A stretch of 20,358 nucleotides of DNA. It comes from NZQO01 sp964639255 (lineage in GTDB: Bacteria > Bacteroidota > Bacteroidia > Flavobacteriales > Flavobacteriaceae). The stretch is taken from NCBI GenBank assembly GCA_964639255.1, contig CAZXDP010000048.1, positions 1-20,358 on the forward strand, given 5' to 3'. Below, in pieces: positions 1 to 7,960 of this stretch. Position numbers and translations under genes: made by a program. The notes beneath the pieces were generated by a model, which did not search any database, was not told where the DNA came from, and saw only the letters and a program-made list of their open reading frames with translations. How positions within the stretch are numbered: position 1 is the first letter of the stretch; every line of letters starts with the position of its first letter.

Positions 1-372
1 AATTGGTACAACCTATTGAAACCCGGCGGACTCATACTCGTATTTGTGCCTGCTTTTCAATCGTTGTGGAGCCATCACGATGAAGTGAACCACCATTACC
101 GTAGGTATCTCCTTAAGGACCTAAAGGAGAAAATGCAGCGCGGCGGTTTTCAGCTAAAAAAATGCAGTTACTGGAATTTTAGTCTGCTCCCAGCAGTTTA
201 TCTCTCCCGTAAGATAAGCGCTGTTATATCGACGGAAAAGGGTACTGGCGATTTAAAGCCTCCAGGACCGGCCAATGCATTACTTTACACTATATTAAAG
301 ATTGAAAACCAGGTATTGCGAAACATCGACTTCCCCTTTGGGGTAAGCGCGTTTTGTATTGCCACGCGTTAA
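1..372 (+). CDS. Class I SAM-dependent methyltransferase, C-terminal part
   Basis: This is the 3' end of a gene whose 5' part lies outside the window. The frame is open from base 1 and ends at a TAA at 370-372, giving about 123 residues. The visible part starts in the LKPGG turn that follows the Rossmann core of class I methyltransferases. It continues with VPAFQSLWSHHDEVNHHYRR, a stretch typical of the Methyltransf_11/23-like enzymes found in polysaccharide clusters (H/D-rich loop, then RRY, then a GGF-like helix and a YWNF segment). The SAM-binding glycine motif is not visible. The substrate is unknown; such enzymes often sit beside glycosyltransferases and probably methylate a sugar or a lipid-linked precursor. 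The TAA shares the palindrome TTAA (369-372) with the stop of the opposing peptidase gene, so the two genes overlap tail to tail by 4 bp. The TTG at 16 is only an internal leucine codon. Confidence 0.8.
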   Translation, partial: NWYNLLKPGGLILVFVPAFQSLWSHHDEVNHHYRRYLLKDLKEKMQRGGFQLKKCSYWNFSLLPAVYLSRKISAVISTEKGTGDLKPPGPANALLYTILKIENQVLRNIDFPFGVSAFCIATR

Positions 373-2036
373 GGTGTATCGCTATCGCGAATCGATTTGT
401 CGCGAAGCCTTAGGTAACAGCCAGGTTCTATTTCCGGATGGATCGATAAACGAATTTGACCTTCGCTATTCGGTTTTAGTACGGTATTCTCGCCCAGCAC
501 GATTCGATTTTTTGAACGGAGGTCCAAGGTTGCCCGCTCCCTAAATTTCTGGTTTTGAAGGCGCACCTCCTTAGAGTAGGACGTAAGCTTGAAGTCCCAC
601 CGTTCAAAATCTTGATCTTCTATAGTTACCGTTTCGGTTTCGGTAAAAAGTTGATAAACCATCTCTACGGCGCGTCCCGTTTGCAAGATACCCGCGCCAT
701 ATTTTCCCTTGAACTTTTTATTGGCCTCAATATGGTCTATGTTGTAAGCGGTCATTTTCAAAATGCTCTCCACTTCTTGAGTGGGCAGGCAGGGCGCAAG
801 CGAAAACATGAGTCCGATGGTGCCGCTCACAAAATTTGCAGCGCCAGATGTGGTGGGAAAGCGGTTATATGCTAATGTATCATTCATTACATAAGAGGCG
901 AACAAAAAGACTCCAACTGTAGGTGAGAGTATGTCCACCTCAGAATTCAAGGTGGGAATAGATATTTCATAATTTTTGAAAGAATCGTTCGTGCGGCTGG
1001 TATCTTGGTCTTTAAAGGCAACTGTCCTGGAGAGATAGCCGCGTATGTTTTCGGCATAGATGGTACCCTCTTTGTTTATCTTGATGTTGTCCCAAGGGGT
1101 ATCATATTTGTACATTGCCGAACCAACTGAAATTACCTTATCGTAGGAAGCCGGATAAAGATATTCTTCGCCTTTGTTTTTCTGGTACGATCTATTTCCT
1201 GAGGAAGCAACCACGATGGTTCCATTATCGAACATCTCATCGATCGCCGCTTGCCCAGTTTCTGAATTCGCTACCCCTACCCAACTGCAGTTAATTACCT
1301 TTGCACCTAATTTTGATAATTCTCTCAACTGTCTGAATTCTTTAAAATCACCGTATATCGTGGTAAAGACACTGCAATCATAGCAAACGCCCGCCACTCC
1401 ATAGCCATTATTCCCTTGAGCGACAGAGGCCGAAGCAGAACCAATTCCATGGCCACCTGCAAAAACCGATTTTCGGATTACTTTCGTTTTCTTGGCAAAT
1501 TCTATATTGGTAGTATCAACTGACGCATCAGATATCCCGATGATCACATCCCGTTCGCCGGTGGTGTAGTACCACGCCTTAGGAACGCCCAAAAAGTCCA
1601 TATAATCCATATTTACTGGCAGTCCCAAATTCTCGCCAATGGTACTTGTTAATCCGTAATCGTTAGGCTCAAAAATCTTACGGTCTTCCATAGGAATAAC
1701 CTCACCGCTATCGAACAGGTGGTTGGCCTTTATCAACAAATCATCTAATAACGATTTCCTATCCGCAATTATAAAGAACGTTCGGTGCAAATACGGTTTT
1801 TTGGCGTTTTTCTGCGTTTTCTTGAATATTGAAATATCATAATCCTCCAAAATAGATTTCAATTTATAATCATCCCCTGTGTATATAAGCTTACCCTCCC
1901 GCTCTTGAAAGGAAGGCTCGAATGCGTCGGAATTAGCACGTAGGTAAAACCATTCCCCTTCCTGCGCTAGACTGTTTGGAATAAAGAACACTAAGAAAAA
2001 CATCAGCCAAGCAAAGCGATGCAGTAAGATTTTCAT
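369..2036 (-). CDS. Secreted S8 (subtilisin-like) serine peptidase
   Basis: A 555-residue peptidase is read from the ATG at 2036. The frame extends 27 codons further upstream, but this ATG begins a clean signal peptide: MKILLHR, a hydrophobic run, then SLAQ at about residues 22-25. The catalytic residues of family S8 can be placed at Asp170 (GISDAS), His196 (GGHGIGSA), oxyanion Asn281 (SSGN) and Ser397 (TTSGAA). All three segments deviate from the textbook DTG, HGTHVAG and GTSMAAP forms but keep the catalytic residues in order and spacing. The region between the signal peptide and Asp170 resembles an N-terminal prodomain. About 75 C-terminal residues contain an RATLDLRS...I.LG pattern like the terminal modules of Bacteroidota surface proteins, but no canonical T9SS sorting domain or lipobox is seen. 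The protein probably acts in the periplasm or outside the cell; its substrate is unknown. It has its own promoter candidate at 2057-2087. Confidence 0.87.
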   Translation of the reverse strand: MKILLHRFAWLMFFLVFFIPNSLAQEGEWFYLRANSDAFEPSFQEREGKLIYTGDDYKLKSILEDYDISIFKKTQKNAKKPYLHRTFFIIADRKSLLDDLLIKANHLFDSGEVIPMEDRKIFEPNDYGLTSTIGENLGLPVNMDYMDFLGVPKAWYYTTGERDVIIGISDASVDTTNIEFAKKTKVIRKSVFAGGHGIGSASASVAQGNNGYGVAGVCYDCSVFTTIYGDFKEFRQLRELSKLGAKVINCSWVGVANSETGQAAIDEMFDNGTIVVASSGNRSYQKNKGEEYLYPASYDKVISVGSAMYKYDTPWDNIKINKEGTIYAENIRGYLSRTVAFKDQDTSRTNDSFKNYEISIPTLNSEVDILSPTVGVFLFASYVMNDTLAYNRFPTTSGAANFVSGTIGLMFSLAPCLPTQEVESILKMTAYNIDHIEANKKFKGKYGAGILQTGRAVEMVYQLFTETETVTIEDQDFERWDFKLTSYSKEVRLQNQKFRERATLDLRSKNRIVLGENTVLKPNSEGQIRLSIHPEIEPGCYLRLRDKSIRDSDTP

Positions 2037-2056
2037 GGCAACCAGTATATTTTCTT

Positions 2057-2087
2057 CTAAAGTACTTATTTTTACGCACATTTTAAA
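2057..2087 (-). promoter_or_regulatory. Candidate Bacteroidota promoter of the S8 peptidase gene
   Basis: Read on the minus strand, TACTTTAG (2057-2064) matches the -7 consensus TAnnTTTG at all but one position. TTTA (2084-2087) lies 19 bases upstream in the -33 position. The start codon at 2036 is 20 bases further on. It sits in the 103-bp divergent gap between the peptidase gene and the GT2 gene at 2140. No comparable element was found for the plus-strand gene. Confidence 0.35.
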
Positions 2088-2139
2088 GCCGAAGCCAACC
2101 ACCGCAAGGCGAGCCAAGATACCACTAATCGAAACGTAG

Positions 2140-3027
2140 ATGATCTCTATCCTAATACCTACCTACCAATACAATGTGTACCCATTGGTTATGAGCTTGC
2201 ACGAACAGGCGTTGGGATTGAAGATTTCATTTGAAATTTTAGTGTTCGACGACTGTTCGCCAATACCGGTTACCGAAAATGAAGCCATTAACGAGCTTTC
2301 CCATGCACGGTATACAATTTTGCCAAAGAATATTGGTCGTAGTGCCATTCGCAATAGACTTGCCCGAGAGGCGACCTATGAGTTTCTGCTATTTCTAGAT
2401 GCAGATACCGAGGTGATACGCGCCGATTTTCTGAAAAAGTACCTTGAAGCGATAACCACGACCACCGAAATAGTGTATGGAGGTATACGTTACCAAGAAA
2501 CACCTCCCAAACCCGAAGAACTACTTCGATGGCATTACGGGAAAGCAAGGGAAGCCTTGGGCGTCGAAGCACGACGAAAAGCTCCCCACCTTCGATTTCT
2601 AACCCTTAACTTCCTGATAAAAAAATCGGTTTTCGATAAGATAGCTTTCAATGAGGACATACCTAACCTTCGCCATGAAGACACGCTCTTTGCGTTAGAT
2701 TGTAAGAAACGCGGAATTTCAGTAGCGCATATCGATAATCCTGTGGTGCATTTGGGGCTGGAAAACAGTGAGGTGTTCCTGCGAAAATCCCGCGAAGCAG
2801 TAGAAGCGCTCCATCTTTTCGTCACCAACGGGCTCATCGATGCTGGGGAGACGTCCCTTTCGAAAAAGGCGAAACAGCTTAGAATTGCTAAATTGGCGCA
2901 CCCGATAATGTGGTTCTACTCCCTTTTTAAAAAAACAATGGAACGCAACCTACTCTCCCAAAACCCATCCTTGAAGATATTCGATCTCTATCGGTTGGGA
3001 TATTACCTTACGTTACATCCTCATTAA
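2140..3027 (+). CDS. Family 2 glycosyltransferase (GT-A)
   Basis: A 295-residue cytoplasmic glycosyltransferase of family GT2. The N-terminus MISILIPTYQYN is the usual first beta strand. Nucleotide-binding D37-D38 (FDDCS) and the metal-binding DxD at 87-89 (LDADT) follow, and the catalytic-base region is RHED at 178-181. The length suits a single GT-A domain; the C-terminal 60 residues are basic and may touch the membrane, but no transmembrane segment is evident. It would transfer a sugar from a nucleotide donor to a growing lipid-linked oligosaccharide; the donor and linkage cannot be read from sequence. Its TAA is followed directly, with no spacer, by the ATG of the next GT2 gene, so the two are almost certainly co-transcribed and translationally coupled. 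Upstream is a 103-bp divergent gap shared with the peptidase gene. Confidence 0.88.
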   Translation: MISILIPTYQYNVYPLVMSLHEQALGLKISFEILVFDDCSPIPVTENEAINELSHARYTILPKNIGRSAIRNRLAREATYEFLLFLDADTEVIRADFLKKYLEAITTTTEIVYGGIRYQETPPKPEELLRWHYGKAREALGVEARRKAPHLRFLTLNFLIKKSVFDKIAFNEDIPNLRHEDTLFALDCKKRGISVAHIDNPVVHLGLENSEVFLRKSREAVEALHLFVTNGLIDAGETSLSKKAKQLRIAKLAHPIMWFYSLFKKTMERNLLSQNPSLKIFDLYRLGYYLTLHPH

Positions 3028-3954
3028 ATGCCAAAGTTTTCTGTAGTCATACCCGTTTATAACAAGGCCAATTATTTACCGAAAACCCTGGCCAGCGTCC
3101 TGTCTCAAACGGAAGGAGATTTTGAGGTGGTTCTGGTAGATGATGGTTCGAGTGACGGAAGCAAAGAGGTGATAGCGCAGTTCAACGATGCCCGTATCCG
3201 GTATTATTTCCAGGAGAATCAAGGTGTTTCTACGGCCCGAAATACGGCGATACGCCAAGCTGAGGGTGATTATATTGCACTTTTGGATGCAGACGATGTG
3301 TGGCATCCCACTTATCTGGAAACGCACGCCTCGCTAATTGAGCAATTTCCCTCCCAACAGGTATTTGCCGTAAATAGCGTTTACATAAAAGGCGATAGGC
3401 ACATTTCAAAGAGATATAGTATCGAAATTGGCAACCTGCCGCGGATTGTCGATTTCTTTGAGGCAAGCCTACGGCATTCCATCGTTTGCAGTTCTACTAC
3501 CGTTTTTCACAGTTCAGTTATCGATACGGTGGGATATTATGACAGTTCCATAGAAAGTGGTGAGGATACCGATTTTTTCATCCGCTTGGGCCTGCACTTC
3601 CCAATAGTATTTTCCCCAAAAGTATTGGCCGATATTATCGTTGCACAAGACAGCCTTTCGCAGCAATCGCTGCAAAAGGTGCGCACCACGCATTTCAGCA
3701 AATTTGGAACATTGGAAAAAACGCAACCTTTGCTGAAAAAATATCTTGATCTTAACCGTTATTCGCTCTGTATCCAAGCCATTTTGGAAAACGATACCGC
3801 CACATACCAGCAATTGCTCGCCAAAATTGATTTAAATCAGTTAAGCCAACGGCAACGGTTCCTCTTACAGCAAAATCGAGGCACATTAAAGTTTTTTTTG
3901 AAAGCGAAGGAAATGCTCTCCCAATGGGGCCTTCAGTTAAGCTCTTTTCAATAG
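3028..3954 (+). CDS. Family 2 glycosyltransferase (GT-A)
   Basis: A 308-residue GT2 enzyme, the second of a co-directional pair. The start ATG abuts the stop codon of the previous gene. The opening FSVVIPVYNKANYL, the D38-D39-G40-S motif, the DADD metal-binding motif at 87-90 and the ED pair at 179-180 (SGEDTDF) are all in canonical order, so the enzyme should be active. Homology is strongest over the first about 230 residues; the remainder is a helical tail. It is a cytoplasmic enzyme expected to extend the oligosaccharide repeat unit. The gene stops 2 bp before the stop codon of the opposing ketoisomerase gene, leaving no room for a separate terminator between them. Donor specificity is not predictable. 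Confidence 0.88.
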   Translation: MPKFSVVIPVYNKANYLPKTLASVLSQTEGDFEVVLVDDGSSDGSKEVIAQFNDARIRYYFQENQGVSTARNTAIRQAEGDYIALLDADDVWHPTYLETHASLIEQFPSQQVFAVNSVYIKGDRHISKRYSIEIGNLPRIVDFFEASLRHSIVCSSTTVFHSSVIDTVGYYDSSIESGEDTDFFIRLGLHFPIVFSPKVLADIIVAQDSLSQQSLQKVRTTHFSKFGTLEKTQPLLKKYLDLNRYSLCIQAILENDTATYQQLLAKIDLNQLSQRQRFLLQQNRGTLKFFLKAKEMLSQWGLQLSSFQ

Positions 3955-3956
3955 GC

Positions 3957-4379
3957 TTACCGTGCCTGCTTATAGTCTAAGAATTTGTGGTATTCACGAA
4001 TATAGTCTTCCTCTTCGTAGACCTCGCTCACCAACGATAAGCATACCGCACCAGCCGAGAAGTTCTCGAGCTCTCGCCAAACTCCGTTCGGAATAAGCAA
4101 CCCCTTGTTGGGACGATTTAGCGTAATGCTGCGCCTAGCGTGGCCGTTGTCCAGCACCACATCGAAACTTCCGCTAAGAGCTATCAAGAATTGTTGCAGT
4201 TCCTTGTGGGCGTGCCCGCCACGGGTGGAATCGCTGGGCACATCGTATAGGTAGTATACCCTTTTAATGGCAAAAGGCAATATTTCTTTCTCAATAACCG
4301 AAAGGTTGCCACGACCATCGGGATCGCTTATTTTAGGGATGTCGACCAACTGTATCGATTCTATATCAGGATAATTCAT
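3957..4379 (-). CDS. fdtA: FdtA/QdtA-like dTDP-4-keto-6-deoxyglucose 3,4-ketoisomerase (cupin)
   Basis: A 140-residue single-domain cupin of the WxcM-like/FdtA family, which moves the keto group of dTDP-4-keto-6-deoxyglucose from C4 to C3. Diagnostic is RGGHAHKELQQ at 53-63: in FdtA the paired histidines of this motif (H56 and H58 here) are the catalytic residues. The second cupin strand, with IPNGVWREL, follows at about 96-104. The length matches the family. The product would be the substrate of the PLP aminotransferase at 7961-9061. FdtA (galacto product, Fuc3N) and QdtA (gluco product, Qui3N) cannot be told apart by eye, so the symbol is provisional. The start codon lies inside the end of the upstream GT4 gene (14-bp overlap, 4366-4379), implying co-translation. 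It is separated from the aminotransferase by a gene on the opposite strand. Confidence 0.85.
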   Translation of the reverse strand: MNYPDIESIQLVDIPKISDPDGRGNLSVIEKEILPFAIKRVYYLYDVPSDSTRGGHAHKELQQFLIALSGSFDVVLDNGHARRSITLNRPNKGLLIPNGVWRELENFSAGAVCLSLVSEVYEEEDYIREYHKFLDYKQAR

Positions 4380-5484
4380 GTTGCAAAAGATTGTTCCATT
4401 TTTCTGAAATCTGCTCCATTGAAAATTGCCTTACGGAGGTTTCCGCCTGCTGCTTGCAATGCTGGTACAGTTTCTCATCTGTACATAGGGTTACAAGGCT
4501 ATCGGCAAATAAAGGTAGGCTTCTTTCAGCAACCAGCAAACCGTTTTCTCGGTGTTTTACAATTTCCGAAGGCCCCGAAACGATGTCGAGCGACACCACG
4601 GGCGTTCCCTGCGAAAGCGACTCTACCAATACCATTGGGAAACCTTCGTATTTGCTTGTTAGCGTAACGCAACGTGCTCCTTGAATGGTGGGAAAAGGAT
4701 CTTGGCTAAAGGGTATAAAATGGATGGAATTGCCAGCTGGTGTTTTATTGGCCAGTGACTTTAGTTTTGGTGCATCGGGACCGCTACCCATAATGGCCAA
4801 GTGCACTTGTTTTTCCCACAGTTTTGATTGTGCATATGCCTGTATGAGAAAACTGAAATCCTTGACGAAATCGTCCAACCGCCCGTACGCCAAAATGTAT
4901 GTTTTATCCGATAGAACTTGGGGAATTTCGGCCTTGGAATGCTTCCATTCAGGATTGAATGCATTGTGAATCGTAACAGCATTGTGAACCCCTGTAGCTT
5001 CCAGCACCTGTTTTTGTATGTATTCCGAAACCGCCACGGTAGCGACATTGCTATTGTTTATTTTGGCAAATCGCTTGGGCCGCGCCGCATTGTATTCGGC
5101 TTGGTTGGCGCTGTGCACCACATAGATACAGGGGATACCCCTATATACATAACGCTTGTAGAACAGTTCGCGGAAGTACTGATTTTTCGGCCTGTGGTCT
5201 ATGATAATATCGAAGCTTTGCTCCTGGAGGTATTTTCGGAGAATTCGGAATCGTTTTAGGCGTTTTCGCAACGTATCGCGTCCTACCTTTAGCTTTCCCA
5301 AATTGAAGAGCGTGCCGCTGTATTCATATTCCACCGCATCGTTGAGCGTTACCACGTGTACGTCGTGGCCGTGTTGTGCCAACATCTGCGACAGCATAGC
5401 ACAGGAACGCTCGGCACCCCCCTTGGCGAGCCATAGGGTTACTAGGCACACTTTAAATTTTGCGTCGCTTTGGCTGCGCGTCAT
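4366..5484 (-). CDS. Family 4 glycosyltransferase (GT-B)
   Basis: A 372-residue retaining glycosyltransferase with the two-domain GT-B fold. The acceptor domain has LWLAKGGAERS at 17-27. The donor domain begins around residue 190 and contains YGRLDDFVKDF (200-210). The E-x7-E signature is at E280 and E288 within KYEGFPMVLVES, followed by the GTPVV strand. This fits GT4 in the GlcNAc/Gal-transferase-like group; the sugar is undetermined. The enzyme should work at the cytoplasmic face of the inner membrane. It is the first gene of a two-gene minus-strand unit and overlaps the ketoisomerase gene by 14 bp. Its ATG at 5484 is the only methionine before the conserved first strand, so the start is well fixed. 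A perfect TAnnTTTG element lies 34 bases upstream. Confidence 0.88.
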   Translation of the reverse strand: MTRSQSDAKFKVCLVTLWLAKGGAERSCAMLSQMLAQHGHDVHVVTLNDAVEYEYSGTLFNLGKLKVGRDTLRKRLKRFRILRKYLQEQSFDIIIDHRPKNQYFRELFYKRYVYRGIPCIYVVHSANQAEYNAARPKRFAKINNSNVATVAVSEYIQKQVLEATGVHNAVTIHNAFNPEWKHSKAEIPQVLSDKTYILAYGRLDDFVKDFSFLIQAYAQSKLWEKQVHLAIMGSGPDAPKLKSLANKTPAGNSIHFIPFSQDPFPTIQGARCVTLTSKYEGFPMVLVESLSQGTPVVSLDIVSGPSEIVKHRENGLLVAERSLPLFADSLVTLCTDEKLYQHCKQQAETSVRQFSMEQISEKWNNLLQHELS

Positions 5485-5502
5485 CTAGAAATGGTATTTT
5501 TG
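5469..5502 (+). promoter_or_regulatory. Candidate promoter of the GT-B gene at 5535
   Basis: TTTG (5469-5472) and TATTTTTG (5495-5502), a perfect TAnnTTTG, are spaced 22 bases apart, at the long end of what Bacteroidota promoters tolerate. The start ATG is at 5535. The -33 element would lie inside the first codons of the divergent GT4 gene. Confidence 0.4.
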
Positions 5503-5518
5503 GTGTTGCTAAACAGGC

Positions 5519-5526
5519 CAAAGATA
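5519..5526 (-). promoter_or_regulatory. Candidate -7 element of the GT4-fdtA unit
   Basis: Read on the minus strand this is TATCTTTG, a perfect match to the Bacteroidota -7 consensus TAnnTTTG, 34 bases before the GT4 start codon at 5484. No TTTG is found 17-23 bases further upstream, so support rests on the -7 box alone. It faces the plus-strand element at 5495-5502 across 16 bases. Confidence 0.3.
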
Positions 5527-5534
5527 GGACAATT

Positions 5535-6671
5535 ATGAAGATTCTTCTGGTAGGAGAATATAGTAGGTTGCACAATTCCCTAAAGGAAGGATTGGTGGCT
5601 TTGGGCCACGAGGTTATCCTCATCGCCACGGGCGATTACTTTAAGGGCTATCCCGCCGATATAAAACTGAAACGCCGGTTTGACAAAGGACTTGGCAAAA
5701 AACTGAAAGTTACGATTTACAAACTTACGGGCTTGGATATTACCTCGCGCTCGCTAAGGAAACAATTTCTTTCCCACGCGGCACAATTGAAGGGCTTCGA
5801 TGTGGTGCAGCTCATTAACGAAAGCCCTCTCGGCGCACAGCCAGAGGATGAAAAAACCATTATCTCCTTTTTGCAAAAGCATAATGGCAAAATGTTCTTG
5901 CTTTCCTGCGGAACCGATCACCTTAGCGTACGCTATGCGCTGGGCGATGCGTTGCCCTATTCAATTTTACAGGGTCTCAAAGATGGTTCGGTGCCGGCAT
6001 CGAAGTATAAGTTCATATTAAAATACAATACCCCAGCCTATAAAGCGCTGCACCAATTTATCTTAGAGCGCGTACACGGTATCATCGCTTCCGATATGGA
6101 CTATCACTTGCCATTGAAGGACCACCCCAAGTATTTGGGACTCATTCCAAATCCTGTGGCTGTTGACAAATTACCTTATCTCCCGCTTTCCGCCAAGATT
6201 CCCATCGTAATTTTTCTCGGTATTAACAGGCAAAATTACCATACCAAGGGAATTCGCTATTTTGAGGAAGCCTTGGCGCGCCTGCAAGAAAGTTTTCCAC
6301 ATCGCATTTGCATTGAGACCGTGGAGAATTTGCCGTATTCAGAATATATTGAGAAATACAACAAGGCACACATCGTGCTAGATCAAGTGTTTAGTTTCGA
6401 TCAAGGGTACAACGCCCTTGAGGCCATGGCCAAGGGCAAGGTTGTGTTTACAGGGGCCGAAGCCGCATTTACACAGCACTATTCCCTTACGGAAGCTGTA
6501 GCGGTCAATGCGTTGCCAGATGTGGACTATCTCGTGCAGCAATTAACCTATTTTATTGAGCACCCCCAAGAGATTGCAACCATGGGCGCTCGTGCTCGTG
6601 CTTTTGTTAGTAACAAGCACGACCATCTACAAGTCGCACAGCAGTACCTAAACTGTTGGAGCAACGCCTAG
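5535..6671 (+). CDS. GT-B fold glycosyltransferase, group-1-like
   Basis: A 378-residue protein starting at the ATG of MKILLVGEYSRLHNSL. The open frame extends 25 codons upstream into the divergent gene, but only this start gives the expected first Rossmann strand. The N-terminal half has HNSLKEGLVALGHEV, a usual acceptor-domain opening. The C-terminal half carries a donor-domain glutamate in FDQGYNALEAMAKGK (E296), the position of the second glutamate of the E-x7-E motif; the first is not evident, so this is a divergent member. It resembles glycosyltransferases annotated as family 1 or 4 in flavobacterial polysaccharide loci. It lies alone on plus, between two minus-strand blocks that together hold the amino-sugar genes. 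Its TAG overlaps the stop of the flippase gene in the shared palindrome CTAG (6668-6671). Donor and acceptor are unknown. Confidence 0.78.
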   Translation: MKILLVGEYSRLHNSLKEGLVALGHEVILIATGDYFKGYPADIKLKRRFDKGLGKKLKVTIYKLTGLDITSRSLRKQFLSHAAQLKGFDVVQLINESPLGAQPEDEKTIISFLQKHNGKMFLLSCGTDHLSVRYALGDALPYSILQGLKDGSVPASKYKFILKYNTPAYKALHQFILERVHGIIASDMDYHLPLKDHPKYLGLIPNPVAVDKLPYLPLSAKIPIVIFLGINRQNYHTKGIRYFEEALARLQESFPHRICIETVENLPYSEYIEKYNKAHIVLDQVFSFDQGYNALEAMAKGKVVFTGAEAAFTQHYSLTEAVAVNALPDVDYLVQQLTYFIEHPQEIATMGARARAFVSNKHDHLQVAQQYLNCWSNA

Positions 6672-7960
6672 ACGCTTTCGGCCCTTCGTTTATTGCGGAA
6701 GTATCGAAGCACCAGCAAAAGCACTACGAAAAAATAGATAAAGAATCGAAGAAAGTGCCCAATTACGACACCTTCTACCCCGTAGATGCCCGCTAGATAA
6801 TGGGCGAATACAAAGAACAATCCCAGCGAGACTATCTCTGAAACGATAAAGTTGCGCACCATTTTCTTAGCCAGAAACTGGTGCGCCAAGATCAAGGAGG
6901 CCAAACGTATAAAATCGCCCAATAACTGCCACTTGAACAAGGGTGCCATCTCGGTAAAATCGGGATAGATAAGTTGAATAATCACATTTCTAAGGAAATA
7001 GACGAGTAGCATCCCCACGCCAAACAAGGGGAGCAATGTTTTGTAAATATTCCACAGCTCTTTCCGAAAACCGCTTTCGGTATGGATGCCGGCAAATTTT
7101 GGAAGCACGTACAAACTGAAAATCGCGGTGGAAAACACCATATAATTCTTCGAAATATTCGTCATGGCGGTCCAAATACCCGCGTCTTCTTCCGTGATCT
7201 TATTAATGATCATGGTGCGCACGTCGATTTCAACGTAATTAAGCAACACCGTTGAAAAAAAAGACATGAGCGAAAATGCCAACAAGCTTTTGGCCATCGG
7301 GGTCGCAAACGACAGTTTCTTGAACTGTATGTATTCACCAAGATTCTTGAAAAAGATAAACAATAGGGTGGCCAGCTGCAATACTGGAGTTACGGCAATG
7401 GCTACCAAAGCACCATCGATATTATATTGCCACAGAAAATACACTAAGAGCACACTGCTCACCAAATAACCAAAAAGGTCTATCTTGGCAAACTTTTTAT
7501 ACAGCGACAAACCGTGCACTACTCCCGTAAAGATGCGCAGCAGGGCGACGGTAGGCACAACTACTGCTACCAGTTTAATGACGTAGGTGTAGGCCGCGGT
7601 AGTAAACAAGCGTTCGCTCAATCCCTCGGCCCAAAAAAACAAAACGACCCCAGACCCTACACTTCCCAGTAAGGACAATACGAATGAAGTTGAAAAAAGC
7701 TTCTGTAATTGCTCCTCATCTTCTTTGTATTCTGAAATATATTTAACGACTCCCGAGAAAATCCCTACCGATGCCAAGGAGGTAAGCATTTGTAGCAAAT
7801 TCCGAAGCTGCCCAATTTTAGAGATGCCCGCCTCGCCAACCAGTTCGGCCAGCATACGTTGAATGAACAGTGAGATAAAAAGTCGGACGGCAATGACCCC
7901 CGCATTGAGCGAGGTCATTTTAAGCAACAGATTATCGCGAATAAAACGAGGGACTTTCAA
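6668..7960 (-). CDS. WzxE-like lipid-linked oligosaccharide flippase
   Basis: A polytopic membrane protein of 430 residues from a TTG at 7960, with about a dozen hydrophobic segments. It belongs to the Wzx group of the MOP exporter superfamily. GEAGISKIGQLRNLLQM (about 42-58) and VGIFSGVVKYISEY closely recall the FGPAGLG...FRQL and GAGIFNGVTKY segments of E. coli WzxE. The later WQLLGDFIRLAS also has a WzxE counterpart (WQLVGDVLKVG). It would flip undecaprenyl-diphosphate-linked repeat units across the inner membrane. The TTG sits directly after the TAA of the aminotransferase gene with no spacer. An in-frame ATG at 7918 would drop 14 residues. The longer form is preferred because related proteins carry a similar FIRDNLLLKMTSLN leader. 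The order acyltransferase, aminotransferase, flippase parallels wecD-wecE-wzxE of the enterobacterial common antigen operon. Confidence 0.85.
   Translation of the reverse strand: MKVPRFIRDNLLLKMTSLNAGVIAVRLFISLFIQRMLAELVGEAGISKIGQLRNLLQMLTSLASVGIFSGVVKYISEYKEDEEQLQKLFSTSFVLSLLGSVGSGVVLFFWAEGLSERLFTTAAYTYVIKLVAVVVPTVALLRIFTGVVHGLSLYKKFAKIDLFGYLVSSVLLVYFLWQYNIDGALVAIAVTPVLQLATLLFIFFKNLGEYIQFKKLSFATPMAKSLLAFSLMSFFSTVLLNYVEIDVRTMIINKITEEDAGIWTAMTNISKNYMVFSTAIFSLYVLPKFAGIHTESGFRKELWNIYKTLLPLFGVGMLLVYFLRNVIIQLIYPDFTEMAPLFKWQLLGDFIRLASLILAHQFLAKKMVRNFIVSEIVSLGLFFVFAHYLAGIYGVEGVVIGHFLRFFIYFFVVLLLVLRYFRNKRRAESV

Noticed and set aside
2036..2117. 27-codon N-terminal extension of the S8 peptidase
   Set aside because: The extension would bury the signal peptide behind a non-conserved leader and cover the promoter candidate; the ATG at 2036 gives a standard exported protein.
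5460..5534. 25-codon N-terminal extension of the plus-strand GT-B protein
   Set aside because: It overlaps the start of the divergent GT4 gene and precedes the expected first strand MKILLVGEY; the ATG at 5535 is the natural start.
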